Shown: positions 1 to 9,749 of the stretch, piece after piece
Layout of the letters: each line of letters starts with the position of its first letter
Position numbering within the stretch: the first letter of the stretch is position 1
Origin: Hymenobacter convexus
GTDB taxonomy: Bacteria > Bacteroidota > Bacteroidia > Cytophagales > Hymenobacteraceae
DNA: 64,000 bases
Direction of reading: 5' to 3'
NCBI RefSeq assembly: GCF_030580955.1
Contig: NZ_JAUQON010000014.1
Span: 62,001-126,000 of the forward strand
Program-made: the position numbers and the translations under genes
Notes under the pieces: model-generated
The model's database searches: none
What the model was told of the DNA's origin: nothing
What the model saw: the letters and a program-made list of their open reading frames with translations, nothing else

Positions 1-1773
1 GTTTTGCTGGCGGCGCTGGGGTTGCTGGCGCGGCCAGCCGGGGCCCAGGCGCCGCCCGCCAGCCGGTCCGGCGCGGCGGCGGTGCTCCTCGCCAACTTGT
101 TCAATACCTACTGGGAAGACCGCGCCCGGCTGTTTCCGCTGGCGGCTATGGCCCAGGGCGATAACCGCTACAACGACCGCCTGCCCAACGACCAGACGCA
201 GGCCTTCCGCCAGCAGCAGCAGCGCCTCTACCGCCGCTACCTCAACGACCTGTTGAACATCGACCGCGCCCGTCTTTCGGCCGAAGACAAGCTCAGCTAC
301 GACATTTTTCAGTACGAAATGCGCACCCGGCTCGACGGCCTGCGCCTGAATACCTGGATGATGCCGCTGGACCCGTTTTTCAGCGTGCCCAACACCCTGG
401 CGCAACTGGGCACGGGCACCGGGGCGCAGCCTTTCCGCACGGTGCGCGACTACGACAACTGGCTGGCGCGCGTCGACCGGTTCCCGGTGTGGGCCGACTC
501 GGCCGTGGCCAACTTCCGGCTGGGCATGAAGGCGGCCGTGGTATTGCCGCGCGTGGTGGTGCAACGCATTGTGCCCCAACTGCAGGCCCAGGTAACTTCT
601 GACGTGCTTCGCAGCCCGTTCTACGGCCCGGCCCTGCACTTTCCGGCCGGCTTTTCCGATGCCGACAAGGTGCGGCTGGCGGCGGCCTACCAGCAGGCCA
701 TTGCCACCGATTTGGTGCCGACCTACCGCCGGCTGGCCGATTTCCTGCAGAACGAATACCTGCCCCAGGCCCGCACCAGCACCGGCCTGAGTGACGTGCC
801 CGGCGGCGCCGAAATGTACCGCTACGACGTGCGCCTGATGACGACCACCGACCGCACGCCCGACGCCATTTACCAAACCGGCCTGGCCGAGGTGAAGCGC
901 ATCCGGACCGAGATGGAGGCCATTAAGCGGCGCGTGGGCTACCGGGGCTCCCTGGCGGGCTTTTTTACCTACCTGAGCAGCAACCCCCGGTTCAGCCCCT
1001 ACCAAACCCCCGACCAGGTGCTCAATGCCTTTCGCGGCATTCAGGCGCGCGTGGCGCCCAACCTGGCCAAGCTGTTTGGCCGGGTGCCCCGGTCGCCGTT
1101 CGAAATTCGCGAAACCGAGAAATTTCGCGAACCAACGGCCACGGCCGAATACAACCGCGGGGCGCCGGATGGCTCCCGGCCGGGCATTTTCTACGTGCCC
1201 ATCCTCGATGCCACTCAGTTCAACGTGACCTCGGGCATGGAGTCGCTGTTTCTGCACGAAGCCATTCCCGGGCACCACTACCAGCTCTCGCTGCAGCAGG
1301 AAAACACCGGCCTGCCCAAGTTCCGGCGCTTTGCCATGTACCCGGCTTTCAGCGAAGGCTGGGGGTTGTACTGCGAGTCGTTGGGCCGGGAGCTGGGCCT
1401 CTACGCCGACCCCTACCAGCGCATGGGCGCGCTGGGCGACGAAATGCACCGCGCCCTGCGCCTGGTGGTGGACGTGGGCCTGCACACCAAAGGCCTGACG
1501 CCCGACCAGGCCATTGCCTACCTCATGGCCAACGAGCCCATCGGCGAATCGGCCGCTACGGCCGAAGTGGAGCGCTACCTGGCCATGCCCGGCCAGGCCC
1601 TGGCCTACAAAGTAGGCGCCTTGAAGCTGAGCGAGTTGCGCACCCGCTACGAAAGGCAGCTTGGCCCCAAATTCAACCTGCGGGCGTTCCACGACGAGAT
1701 TCTGGCGGGCGGCAGCATGCCGCTGGCCATTCTGGAGCGCCACATGGATGCCTGGGCGGTGCGCCAGCGGTAG
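1..1773 (+). CDS. DUF885 family putative metallo-hydrolase, 5' end cut by the window
   Basis: Exported protein of the DUF885 family, which are zinc-peptidase-like proteins of poorly defined substrate. Counting from the TTG at position 4, an HEAIPGHH motif (H418-E419...H424-H425) and a downstream SEGWGLYCE segment (E451) match the family's presumed metal site. The visible start (LAALGLLARPAGAQA) is the hydrophobic core and cleavage region of a signal peptide, and the frame stays open to base 1, so the true start codon lies upstream of the window. It is followed by a hairpin and then a serine hydrolase gene on the same strand. The neighbourhood of other exported peptidases suggests peptide or amide hydrolysis. 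Family call is firm; activity is inferred. Confidence 0.88.
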   Translation, partial: VLLAALGLLARPAGAQAPPASRSGAAAVLLANLFNTYWEDRARLFPLAAMAQGDNRYNDRLPNDQTQAFRQQQQRLYRRYLNDLLNIDRARLSAEDKLSYDIFQYEMRTRLDGLRLNTWMMPLDPFFSVPNTLAQLGTGTGAQPFRTVRDYDNWLARVDRFPVWADSAVANFRLGMKAAVVLPRVVVQRIVPQLQAQVTSDVLRSPFYGPALHFPAGFSDADKVRLAAAYQQAIATDLVPTYRRLADFLQNEYLPQARTSTGLSDVPGGAEMYRYDVRLMTTTDRTPDAIYQTGLAEVKRIRTEMEAIKRRVGYRGSLAGFFTYLSSNPRFSPYQTPDQVLNAFRGIQARVAPNLAKLFGRVPRSPFEIRETEKFREPTATAEYNRGAPDGSRPGIFYVPILDATQFNVTSGMESLFLHEAIPGHHYQLSLQQENTGLPKFRRFAMYPAFSEGWGLYCESLGRELGLYADPYQRMGALGDEMHRALRLVVDVGLHTKGLTPDQAIAYLMANEPIGESAATAEVERYLAMPGQALAYKVGALKLSELRTRYERQLGPKFNLRAFHDEILAGGSMPLAILERHMDAWAVRQR

Positions 1774-1811
1774 GGTCGGCCTGCGTAGCTGCGCCAGAGA
1801 AGGAATAGTCT

Positions 1812-1856
1812 GAATTGTAGCGCCCGGCTTACATTGCCGGGCAATTCTGCTTTTTA
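1812..1856 (+). terminator. Hairpin terminator after the DUF885 gene
   Basis: GCCCGGC and GCCGGGC form a stem around a TTACATT loop, extended outside by GAATTG and CAATTC, and followed by TGCTTTTTAG. It sits 39 bases after the stop codon. The hairpin begins with TGTAGCGC, the same start as the palindrome at 9750, so it may be a single arm of that repeat family acting as a terminator. Confidence 0.55.
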
Positions 1857-1873
1857 GCCAAACTTTCTGAAGA

Positions 1874-3499
1874 ATGATTCAACTCTTTACTCCTATCGGG
1901 CGCTTGGCCATGGTGCTGGGCCTGAGCGCAGCGGTGGCCTTTGTCCCTGCTGCCGGCCGTGCGCAAATGGCCCCGCCCGTTACGGCTCCGCTCGATGTGG
2001 CGGCCGTGGACGCCGTGGTGGCCCGCACCCTGAAGGGCTTCGATGTGCCCGGCATAGCGGTGGCGGTGGTGAAGGACGGGCAGGTGGTGATGGCCAGGGG
2101 CTACGGCGTGAGTTCACTGAAAACCAAGGCGCCACTGGACGCCAACACCCTGTTTGGCATTGCCTCCAACACGAAAGCCTTCACCGCGGCAGCGCTGGGG
2201 CTGCTGGTGGACGAGGGTAAGCTGCGCTGGGACGACAAGGTGACGGACTACATCCCCGAATTCCGGATGTACGACCCGTATGTGACGGCCGAGTTCACGG
2301 TGCGCGACCTGCTGTGCCACCGCAGCGGAATGGGGCTGGGCGCCGGCGACTTGATGTTTTTCCCCGATTCCAGCGACTTCACGGTGAAGGACGTGATTCA
2401 CAACCTGCGCTATTTCAAGCCGGTGTCGTCGTTTCGCAGCAAATTTGACTACGACAACAACCTCTACATTGTGGCGGGCGAAGTGGTGACGCGCGTGGCC
2501 AAGCAGCCCTGGGCCGAGTTTGTGGAAACCCGCCTGCTGAAGCCACTGGGCATGACCCGCACCGCCACCGATTATTCGCGCCTGCCCGACCCGACCAACG
2601 TGATTGACGCCCACGGCCAGATAGACGGCAAGGTGCAGGTGATTCAGCGCGACCGGGGTGCGTTTGCCGCGCCGTGCGGCGGCATGTACAGCAGCGTGAA
2701 CGACCTGAGCAAGTGGGCCCTGATGCTGCTGGGCGGCCCCGGCGCCCCCGCGCCGCTCCTGAAACCGCGGACGCAGTGGGAGCTGTGGTCGCCGCAAACC
2801 ATTCTGCCGGTGGGCCCCGGCCCGTCGCCCTACAACACGCACTTTTACGCCTACGGCTTAGGCTGGTTCCTCAACGATGCGCGGGGCTATAAAGTGGTGT
2901 CGCACACCGGCGGCGAGGTGGGCATGGTCACCAAGGTGCAGCTGGTGCCCGAGCTGCACCTGGGCATCATCGTGCTTACCAACCAGGAGGAAGGACTGGC
3001 TTTCAATGCCATTACGAGCCACATTTTAGACCACTACCTGGGCGTGACGGGCCAGGACCGGGTGCAGGAAATGCTGGGCTACAAGCAGCAAGGGGCTACC
3101 GAGTCGGACCAGGCGGTGGCCGCCGCCTGGAAGCAGGTGGCCCTGGCCCAGAAAGCCGCACCCAAAAAGCCGGACTACAGCGCTTATGTGGGCCATTACC
3201 ACGACGTCTGGCTAGGCGATGTGAACGTGTACCAGCAGGGCCCGCAGCTCTGGCTGCGCGCCGTGCGGGCGCCGCGCCTGGTGGGCCAGGTGCTGCCCTA
3301 CCGCGGCAGCACCTGCGTGGTGCGCTGGAAGGCCCGCAGCTTCAACGCCGATGCCTTCGTCACCTTCGCCCTCGACGACCAGGGCCGGGCCTCGGGGCTG
3401 AAAATGAAGCCGATATCGCCGGCCACCGATTTCAGCTACGACTTTCAGGATTTGGATTTGCAGCGGGTGGCCGAGCCGATGGCTACTAAAGCTCAGTAG
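1874..3499 (+). CDS. Serine hydrolase, class C beta-lactamase fold with C-terminal DUF3471-like domain
   Basis: Exported 541-residue serine hydrolase related to AmpC and DD-peptidases. A signal peptide ends near AGRAQ (about residue 31). The nucleophile motif S98-N-T-K101 is followed by Y193-D-N195 and an H344-T-G triad in place of KTG, as is usual in the broad 'serine hydrolase' group of Bacteroidota. The catalytic domain covers about 40-390. The C-terminal 150 residues (YVGHYHDVWLGDV...) resemble the DUF3471 domain often found after it. True beta-lactamases lack this extension, so a peptidase or esterase role is more likely than antibiotic resistance. It is separated from the next gene by a terminator, so it is probably monocistronic. 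Start chosen at the ATG just before the hydrophobic segment. Confidence 0.9.
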   Translation: MIQLFTPIGRLAMVLGLSAAVAFVPAAGRAQMAPPVTAPLDVAAVDAVVARTLKGFDVPGIAVAVVKDGQVVMARGYGVSSLKTKAPLDANTLFGIASNTKAFTAAALGLLVDEGKLRWDDKVTDYIPEFRMYDPYVTAEFTVRDLLCHRSGMGLGAGDLMFFPDSSDFTVKDVIHNLRYFKPVSSFRSKFDYDNNLYIVAGEVVTRVAKQPWAEFVETRLLKPLGMTRTATDYSRLPDPTNVIDAHGQIDGKVQVIQRDRGAFAAPCGGMYSSVNDLSKWALMLLGGPGAPAPLLKPRTQWELWSPQTILPVGPGPSPYNTHFYAYGLGWFLNDARGYKVVSHTGGEVGMVTKVQLVPELHLGIIVLTNQEEGLAFNAITSHILDHYLGVTGQDRVQEMLGYKQQGATESDQAVAAAWKQVALAQKAAPKKPDYSAYVGHYHDVWLGDVNVYQQGPQLWLRAVRAPRLVGQVLPYRGSTCVVRWKARSFNADAFVTFALDDQGRASGLKMKPISPATDFSYDFQDLDLQRVAEPMATKAQ

Positions 3500-3528
3500 C
3501 CTCACTTGCCCATGCGCATGGAATTTAG

Positions 3529-3557
3529 AAAAGCTCCGTTCGCGGGGCTTTCTTTTT
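3529..3557 (+). terminator. Rho-independent terminator
   Basis: AAAGCTCC pairs with GGGGCTTT (one T-G wobble) across a six-base loop, followed by CTTTTTG. It lies 30 bases after the serine hydrolase stop codon and separates that gene from the DPP-IV gene. Confidence 0.7.
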
Positions 3558-3646
3558 GCCCCGTCGCCAGCGGTGCAACCGTTGGGCAAACCGCGCTACC
3601 TTTCCTCTTTCAATCGATGCCCACCCCTATTTTTCTCCGCTCACTT

Positions 3647-5986
3647 ATGCCCAAGTACGTACCGGCCCTTGTCACGGCCGCGACCTTTTTTGTTTCGGCC
3701 GTTGCCGGAGCCCAGCAGCGGCCCGTGCGCACGGCCGAGGACTACGCCCGCGCCGAGCGCGCCCTGGGCTACAACACGCAGGCCCTGATAGACCACAGCG
3801 CCGGCCAGCCCAACTGGCTCGCGGGCGACCGGTTCTGGTACCGCACGATGACGGCCCAAGGCAGCGAGTTCATCCTCGTGGACCCGGCCCGCAAAACCCG
3901 CGTCCCGGCTTTCGACCACGCCAAGCTCGCCGCCGCCCTCTCCACGGCCAGCGGCAAAAGCTACGAGGGCAGCCGGCTGCCTTTCCGCACCTTTTCGTTT
4001 GCGCCCGATGAGAAATCCATCGCCTTCACGGCCGGCGGCAAAAGCTGGAAATACGACCTGGCCAGCGGCCAGCTGAGCCCCGATACCGCGCCGGCCGCCA
4101 AGCCCAGCCCCAATGCGGAGAACGAGATAGAGTCGCCCGATGGCACGCTGGCTGCCTACATCAAAGACGACAACCTGTGGGTGCGCGACACCAAAACCAA
4201 CCAAAGCACCCAGCTCACCACCGACGGCGCCAAGGACTACGGCTACGCCACCGACAACGCCGGCTGGACGCACAGCGACAAGCCGGTGCTGCGCTGGTCG
4301 CCGGATTCGCGCAAAATCGCCACCTTCCGGCAGGACCAGCGCCAGGTGGGCGACATGTACCTCGTGACCACCAACGTGGGCCACCCGACGCTGAAAAGCT
4401 GGAAATACCCGCTGCCCGGCGACAAGGACATTGCCATGATTGAGCGGGTCGTCATCGAAGTAAATCCCGCGAAAGTGGTGCGCTTCCAGATGGCGCCCGA
4501 CCCGCACCGCGGCTCGCTCTCGGATGATATTTCGAGCAGCGGCACCTTCGATGACGTGGACTGGAGCCCGGACGGCCGCGAGTTGGCGTTTGTGTCGACC
4601 TCGCGCGACCACAAGGAAGAAAAAGTGCGGGTGGCCGATGCCGCCACCGGCGCCGTGCGCGATGTATTCAGCGAAAGCGTGGCCACGCAGTACGAGTCGG
4701 GCCAGGGCGCGATTAACTGGCGCTACCTGCCCAAGAAGAAGGAAATAGTTTGGTACTCGGAGCGCGACAACTGGGGCCACCTGTACCTGTATGACGCTGG
4801 CAGCGGCAAAGTGAAGAACCAGATTACCAAGGGCAATTTTGTGGTGACGCAGCTGCTGAGCGTGGACGAGGCGAAGCGCCAGGCGTATTTCCTGGCTGAT
4901 GGCCGCGAATCTGGCAACCCTTACTTCACGCACCTCTACCGCGTGGGGCTCGATGGCAAAAACCTCACCCTGCTCACGCCCGAAGCCGGCAACCACCAGG
5001 TGATGGTATCGCCCTCGGGCCGCTACTTCGTGGATACCTATTCGCAGCCCGACAAGCCGGGCGTGACGGTGCTACGCGCCGCCGACGGCAAGCTGATTTC
5101 GACCTTGGAGAAAACCGACATCTCGCGCCTCACCGCCACCGGCTGGAAGGCCCCCACGCCCATCACGGTGAAAGCCCAGGACGGCCAGATTGACCTGTAC
5201 GGCCTGATGTTCACGCCCTCGAACCTGGACCCGAGCAAGAAGTACCCCATTATCAACTACATCTACCCGGGGCCGCAGGGCGGCGGCGTGGGCAGTTGGT
5301 CGTTCTCGGCCGCACGCAGCGACCACCAGGCGCTGGCCGAGCTGGGCTTTGTGGTGGTGGTGATTGAGGGCAGCTGCAACCCCTTGCGCTCGAAGAGCTA
5401 CCACGACGCCTGCTACGGCAACATGGCCGAAAACACGCTTTCGGACCAGGTGACGGGCATGCGCCAGCTGGCTCAGAAATACCCCTACATCGACCTGGAC
5501 CGGGCCGGCATCTGGGGCCATTCGGGCGGTGGGTATGCCACGGCGGCGGCCATGTTCCGCTACCCCGATTTCTTCAAAGTGGGCATCTCGGAATCGGGCA
5601 ACCATGAAAACCGCAACTACGAAGACGACTGGGCGGAGCGCTACCTCGGCCTGCTCAAAACCAACGCCGACGGCACCACCAGCTACGATAAGCAGGACAA
5701 CGCCAGCTTCGCCAAAAACCTGAAAGGCAAACTCATGCTGGCCCACGGCCTGATGGACGACAACGTGCCGCCCTATAACACCATGCTGGTGGTGGAAGCC
5801 CTCACCAAAGCCAACAAAAGCTACGACCTGGTGGTATTCCCGAACGCCCGCCACGGCTACGGCCAGTATTCGCCCTACATGACGCGCCGCCGCTGGGACT
5901 ACTTCGTGCAGAACCTGGCCGGCGCCGACGCCCCGCACGACTACGAACTAAAGATGAAGCCCGACCCGCGCAACGCCGTGCAGTAA
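3647..5986 (+). CDS. S9B dipeptidyl peptidase IV
   Basis: Exported prolyl dipeptidyl peptidase of 779 residues that removes X-Pro or X-Ala dipeptides from peptide N-termini. The frame opens at 3506, but the ATG at 3647 starts a proper signal peptide (MPKYVPALVTAATFFVSAVAGA), so I place the start there. The N-terminal two thirds is the DPPIV_N beta-propeller (repeats such as 'DVDWSPDGRELAF'). The C-terminal alpha/beta hydrolase has GHSGGG with nucleophile S626, the acid in MDDNVPP (D704 or D705) and H736 in ARHGYG. The usual length for the family is 700-800, so it is complete. A dispersed palindrome separates it from another S9 peptidase gene on the same strand, and together with M28 and M20 it suggests use of peptides as nutrients. 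Confidence 0.93.
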   Translation: MPKYVPALVTAATFFVSAVAGAQQRPVRTAEDYARAERALGYNTQALIDHSAGQPNWLAGDRFWYRTMTAQGSEFILVDPARKTRVPAFDHAKLAAALSTASGKSYEGSRLPFRTFSFAPDEKSIAFTAGGKSWKYDLASGQLSPDTAPAAKPSPNAENEIESPDGTLAAYIKDDNLWVRDTKTNQSTQLTTDGAKDYGYATDNAGWTHSDKPVLRWSPDSRKIATFRQDQRQVGDMYLVTTNVGHPTLKSWKYPLPGDKDIAMIERVVIEVNPAKVVRFQMAPDPHRGSLSDDISSSGTFDDVDWSPDGRELAFVSTSRDHKEEKVRVADAATGAVRDVFSESVATQYESGQGAINWRYLPKKKEIVWYSERDNWGHLYLYDAGSGKVKNQITKGNFVVTQLLSVDEAKRQAYFLADGRESGNPYFTHLYRVGLDGKNLTLLTPEAGNHQVMVSPSGRYFVDTYSQPDKPGVTVLRAADGKLISTLEKTDISRLTATGWKAPTPITVKAQDGQIDLYGLMFTPSNLDPSKKYPIINYIYPGPQGGGVGSWSFSAARSDHQALAELGFVVVVIEGSCNPLRSKSYHDACYGNMAENTLSDQVTGMRQLAQKYPYIDLDRAGIWGHSGGGYATAAAMFRYPDFFKVGISESGNHENRNYEDDWAERYLGLLKTNADGTTSYDKQDNASFAKNLKGKLMLAHGLMDDNVPPYNTMLVVEALTKANKSYDLVVFPNARHGYGQYSPYMTRRRWDYFVQNLAGADAPHDYELKMKPDPRNAVQ

Positions 5987-6013
5987 GGAGCGGTAGTTAG
6001 GTCAGGAAAGAGC

Positions 6014-6113
6014 GTCATGCTGAGCGCAGCCGAAGCATCTTGCCCGCAATAAGTAATCCTTTCGATTGGGTTTACTATTGCGGCAGAGATGCTTCGACTG
6101 CGCTCAGCATGAC
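6014..6113. repeat. Family A dispersed palindrome, long class
   Basis: Left arm begins GTCATGCTGAGCGCAGCCGA and the right arm is its near-complement ending GCTCAGCATGAC. The loop contains TTCGATTGGGTTTACT. It lies between two S9 peptidase genes. Its right arm reads through as an artificial N-terminal extension (CAQHD) of the downstream gene, whose real start is at 6141. Confidence 0.9.
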
Positions 6114-6140
6114 GTTCTTCTCTTTTCCTCCAAAACGGCT

Positions 6141-8177
6141 ATGCAAATCATTCACCCAAAACCGTTTCCGTCATTCCAGCTTCTCGGGCTGCTGGTGCTT
6201 TTACTGCTCCTGCCCCGCCTCAGCCCGGCTCAGCGCCGTTTCGAGCTGGCCGACATCAGCCGCGTGGTGAACGTGGGCGACCCGCAGCTCTCGCCCGATG
6301 GCAAAAGTATTCTGGTGGTGGTGTCGCGCCCCAACCTCAGTACCAACCGCAACGAGGCCGAAGTGGTATTGATGGACGTGGCCAGTGGCCGGCAGCGCGT
6401 GCTGGTAGCTGGCCGGCCCACCGTGAAGCAGCCGCGCTGGGCGCCCACCGGCGACCGGGTGGCGTTTCTGGCGCGCACCGGCACGGGCAAGGAGGCGCAC
6501 ACCCAGCTTTTCGTACAGAACCTGGCTTCCGGCGAAGTGCGTCAGTTGACCACGGCCGTTGAGAACGTGCAATTGTATAGCTGGAGTCCGGCTGGTACGG
6601 CCCTCGCCTACTCGGCCGCCGATGCGCCGGCCAACGCGGCGGAAGTGGCCCGCGGCAACGACAGCTTCGAGGTGGGCAACGGCAGCGTGACCGCCACCGC
6701 GCCGCCCGCACCCGACCATATCTGGCTGGTTTCGGCCACCGATGGGCAGCCCGCCCGGCGCCTCACCAGCGGCCCGCTCAGCTTGCCCGACGATTCTTCC
6801 GCCCCCTTCGCCTGGGCACCCGATGGCCGCACGCTGGCCTGTGTGCTGCGCCCCAGTGCCCAAACCGGCGACCAGGAAACGGCCGTGTACACCTTGGATG
6901 TAGCTACCGGTGCCCTGCGCGAGTTGCCCGGCTCCCCGCATCGCGTCGATTTGCCCGCTTACTCGCCCGACGGCAAGTGGCTGAGCTATCAGACGCCGCG
7001 CGAGCCACCGTTTTTTGAATCGTTGGAGTTTGACGTGGTGCCGGCGGCGGGCGGCCCGGCGCGCCACCTCTGCCGGGCGCTCGACCGGAATTTGCAGCGC
7101 GCCCTGTGGAGCCCTGATAGTAAAAGCCTGTTTGTGGGCGGCAACGACGGGCCTACGGTTTCCATCTGGCAACAGGGGCTGGATGGCAAAAGCCGGAAGC
7201 TGAAACTGGGCCCGGTGTCGCCGAACGGCAGTTATTGGGTGGAGATGAGCGTGGGCCGGCGCAACGCCATAGCCGTCACGGCCAACGAGCCGGGCCGGCC
7301 TGCCGAGTTGTATTACCTGGCCTCGCCCACCGCCGCCCCGCGCCGCCTCACCGATTTCAACCACGAAACCGCCGCGCTGGCTCTGGGCCGCATGGAAGCC
7401 GTGGAGTGGCAGTCGGACCAGCTGCGGCCCGACGGCATCCTCACCTACCCGCCCGATTTCGACCCCGCCAAAAAATACTCGCTGGTGCTGATGATGCACG
7501 GCGGGCCGTCCAACGCCTCGCGGGCGGCGTTTTACGGGCTGGGGCAGGCGGTGGCGGCGCACGGCTACGTGGTATTTCAGCCCAATTACCGCGGCTCCGA
7601 TAACCTGGGCTATGCTTTCCAGCGGGCCATTCGCGACGATGCGGGCGCGGGGCCGGGGCGCGACGTGCTGGCGGGTATTGCCGAACTGGAACGGCGCGGC
7701 TGGGTCGATACGAGCCGCATTGCGCTGTCGGGCGCCAGCTACGGCGGGTTCATGACGGCCTGGCTGATGGGCGAGTCGCGCCGCTGGCGTTGCGCGGTGG
7801 CAGCGGCTTCGGTGGTCGATTTGCTGGACAGCTATAACCTGAGCGACAACAACATCGCCAACGCCGGCCATTACGGCCCGTCGCCCTGGCTGAGCGCCGC
7901 CAATCTGGAGCACTACCGGGTGCAGTCGCCGCTGTCGCGGGCCACGCGCTGGCGCACGCCCACCCTCATTCTGCACAACGTGGGCGACTTCCGCGTGCCC
8001 ATCAGCAACTCGTACAAAATGTACCACGCCCTGAAAGACAACGGCGTCCCGGTGCGCTTCGTAGCCTTCCCCATCGCCGCCCACGTGCCCGGCGACCCCG
8101 TGCGCAGCGCTGAGTGGAACCGCCTGTGGCTGGACTGGCTTGACCAGTACTTGGCGCCAAATGCGCCGGGGCGGTGA
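6141..8177 (+). CDS. S9C-type prolyl oligopeptidase family protein
   Basis: Exported serine peptidase of 678 residues, similar to acylaminoacyl/oligopeptidases. The start is the ATG at 6141, which gives a signal peptide rich in leucine ending near LSPAQ; upstream in-frame codons come from the repeat and are not expected to be coding. The N-terminal half is a WD40-like/TolB propeller (for example SPDGKSILVV, SPDSKSLFVG). The catalytic domain follows from about 430, with GASYGG (nucleophile S533), D616 in VGDFRVP and H648 in AAHVPG. Unlike the S9B gene before it, the spacing and motifs match S9C. Substrate is unknown; short peptides are likely. Confidence 0.9.
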   Translation: MQIIHPKPFPSFQLLGLLVLLLLLPRLSPAQRRFELADISRVVNVGDPQLSPDGKSILVVVSRPNLSTNRNEAEVVLMDVASGRQRVLVAGRPTVKQPRWAPTGDRVAFLARTGTGKEAHTQLFVQNLASGEVRQLTTAVENVQLYSWSPAGTALAYSAADAPANAAEVARGNDSFEVGNGSVTATAPPAPDHIWLVSATDGQPARRLTSGPLSLPDDSSAPFAWAPDGRTLACVLRPSAQTGDQETAVYTLDVATGALRELPGSPHRVDLPAYSPDGKWLSYQTPREPPFFESLEFDVVPAAGGPARHLCRALDRNLQRALWSPDSKSLFVGGNDGPTVSIWQQGLDGKSRKLKLGPVSPNGSYWVEMSVGRRNAIAVTANEPGRPAELYYLASPTAAPRRLTDFNHETAALALGRMEAVEWQSDQLRPDGILTYPPDFDPAKKYSLVLMMHGGPSNASRAAFYGLGQAVAAHGYVVFQPNYRGSDNLGYAFQRAIRDDAGAGPGRDVLAGIAELERRGWVDTSRIALSGASYGGFMTAWLMGESRRWRCAVAAASVVDLLDSYNLSDNNIANAGHYGPSPWLSAANLEHYRVQSPLSRATRWRTPTLILHNVGDFRVPISNSYKMYHALKDNGVPVRFVAFPIAAHVPGDPVRSAEWNRLWLDWLDQYLAPNAPGR

Positions 8178-8250
8178 ATCGAAGGGCATAGGGATACGTC
8201 CTGCGCCTACGTGGTTTGAACAAACTGGATTATCCTTGCTTTAACCCCAC

Positions 8251-9747
8251 ATGAAAATACCTTTTCAAACTACCGTTCAACTGCTATTGGCTAGCCTTAC
8301 GCTAGCGGCTCCATTCACTGCCACCGCTCAGAAGAAGCCCGCTGCCAAGCCCGCCAACGCCGAAAGCGCCATCCGCGAAGCCGACATCAAGCGCGACCTG
8401 TTTGCGCTGGCCGGCGACCACTTTCGGGGCCGCGAGGGCGGCACGCTCGATGAGCTGAAGGCCTCCGTATGGCTGGCCGACCAGATTCGGGCTACCGGCA
8501 TGCTGCCGGCCGGCGACGACGGCACTTATTTCCAGTGGTTCAACCTGCAGCGCACGCGCCTGAGCAAAAGCAGCACCCTGCGCATTGGCAGCCACGAGAT
8601 TAAGCTGAATGAGGACGGAGCGGTGACAGCCCCCACCAACGCCAGCGTGAATGCGCCGCTGGTGTACGTAGGCACCGGTTCGGCTTCTGAATTGGCCAAG
8701 GTTGACATCAAAGGCAAGGCCGTGGCGGTCCAGATTGCGGGCGCGCCGACGGACGGCATCAGCTACCGGCGCTACGTGTCTGGCAAGTTTGTGGGGCAGG
8801 CCGGCGAGCTGGTGAAGGCTGGCGCGGTAGCCGTGGTGTTTGTATCGGACCCGAAACAGCAGGCGCTGTACGACCATTGGAGCCACATTTACGAGCGAGG
8901 CCGCTACAGCCTGCCCGGCGCGGCCACCACCCGCGTGGTGAGCACGCCGCCGGTGGTGTGGCTGCCCGCCAGCGCGGCCAGCTGGGTGCAGCAGGCCGGC
9001 CAGCAGCTCACCGCCGAGCTGAAGGTGGAGAGCTTCCAGTACCCGTCCGTCAACATCGTGGCCAAAATGCCCGGCACCGACGCGCAGCTCAAAAACGAGT
9101 ACGTCCTCTTCAGCACCCACCAGGACCACGACGGCGTGCGCGCCCCCGTGGCCGGCGACTCCATCTACAACGGCGCCGACGACAACGCCACCGGCTGCGC
9201 GGCCCTGCTGGCCATCATGCGGGCCTTCAAGCAGCAGCCGGGGCGGCGCTCGGCGCTGTTTGTGTACCAGGGTTCGGAAGAGCGGGGGCTGATTGGCTCG
9301 ACGTACTTTTCGGCCCACCCCACGGTGCCGCAGTCGTCCATTGTGGCGGTTTTGAATGCCGAGATGATGGGCCGCAACGCGCCCGACAGCGCCGCCCTGC
9401 TGGGCTCGACCCCGCCCCACCTGAACTCTTCCGACCTCGTGCGAACCGCCCTGGCGGCCAACCAAGCCGGCCCCAAGTTCAAGCTTGATACCGAGTGGGA
9501 CAAGCCCACCCACCCCGAAGGCTGGTACTTCCGCTCCGACCATCTGCCGTACGCGCGGCTGGGCATCCCGGCCATCATGTACACCTCGCTGCTGCACGTG
9601 GACTACCACACGCCGCGCGACGAAGCCAGCCGCATCGACTACGCCAAGCTCACGCGCATGACCCGCTGGATGTACCTCACCGGCTGGGCCGTGGCCAACC
9701 GCACGGCGCCGCCGGCCCGGGAGCCCGGCTTCAAGCTGGAGCGGTGA
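8251..9747 (+). CDS. M28 family zinc aminopeptidase
   Basis: Exported 498-residue metallopeptidase. A signal peptide ends around TATA-QKK. A PA-like insert (about 120-250) precedes the second part of the peptidase domain. Metal-site residues are recognisable: H290 and D292 in THQDHD, the GADDN segment (D310-D311), E343-E344 in GSEERG, and H453 in YHTPRDE. The position normally occupied by Asp in 'NxDM' is E371 (LNAEMMG), a substitution that still offers a carboxylate. Probably releases N-terminal amino acids from peptides made by the two S9 enzymes upstream on the same strand. It is followed by a different palindrome (family B), two bases after the stop codon. Confidence 0.92.
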   Translation: MKIPFQTTVQLLLASLTLAAPFTATAQKKPAAKPANAESAIREADIKRDLFALAGDHFRGREGGTLDELKASVWLADQIRATGMLPAGDDGTYFQWFNLQRTRLSKSSTLRIGSHEIKLNEDGAVTAPTNASVNAPLVYVGTGSASELAKVDIKGKAVAVQIAGAPTDGISYRRYVSGKFVGQAGELVKAGAVAVVFVSDPKQQALYDHWSHIYERGRYSLPGAATTRVVSTPPVVWLPASAASWVQQAGQQLTAELKVESFQYPSVNIVAKMPGTDAQLKNEYVLFSTHQDHDGVRAPVAGDSIYNGADDNATGCAALLAIMRAFKQQPGRRSALFVYQGSEERGLIGSTYFSAHPTVPQSSIVAVLNAEMMGRNAPDSAALLGSTPPHLNSSDLVRTALAANQAGPKFKLDTEWDKPTHPEGWYFRSDHLPYARLGIPAIMYTSLLHVDYHTPRDEASRIDYAKLTRMTRWMYLTGWAVANRTAPPAREPGFKLER

Positions 9748-9749
9748 AC

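Noticed and set aside
1874..3499. Antibiotic-resistance beta-lactamase
   Set aside because: SxxK and YxN motifs fit the fold, but KTG is replaced by HTG and a DUF3471-like domain follows, as in peptidases or esterases of this superfamily.
3641..4996. Long antisense open frame opposite the DPP-IV gene
   Set aside because: It is a shadow of GC-rich coding in the opposite strand: rich in His, Val, Gly and Arg, without a family motif, while the sense frame has a complete S9B domain set.
6201..8189. 662-codon open frame antisense to the S9C peptidase
   Set aside because: No motifs; sense frame has the propeller and catalytic triad.
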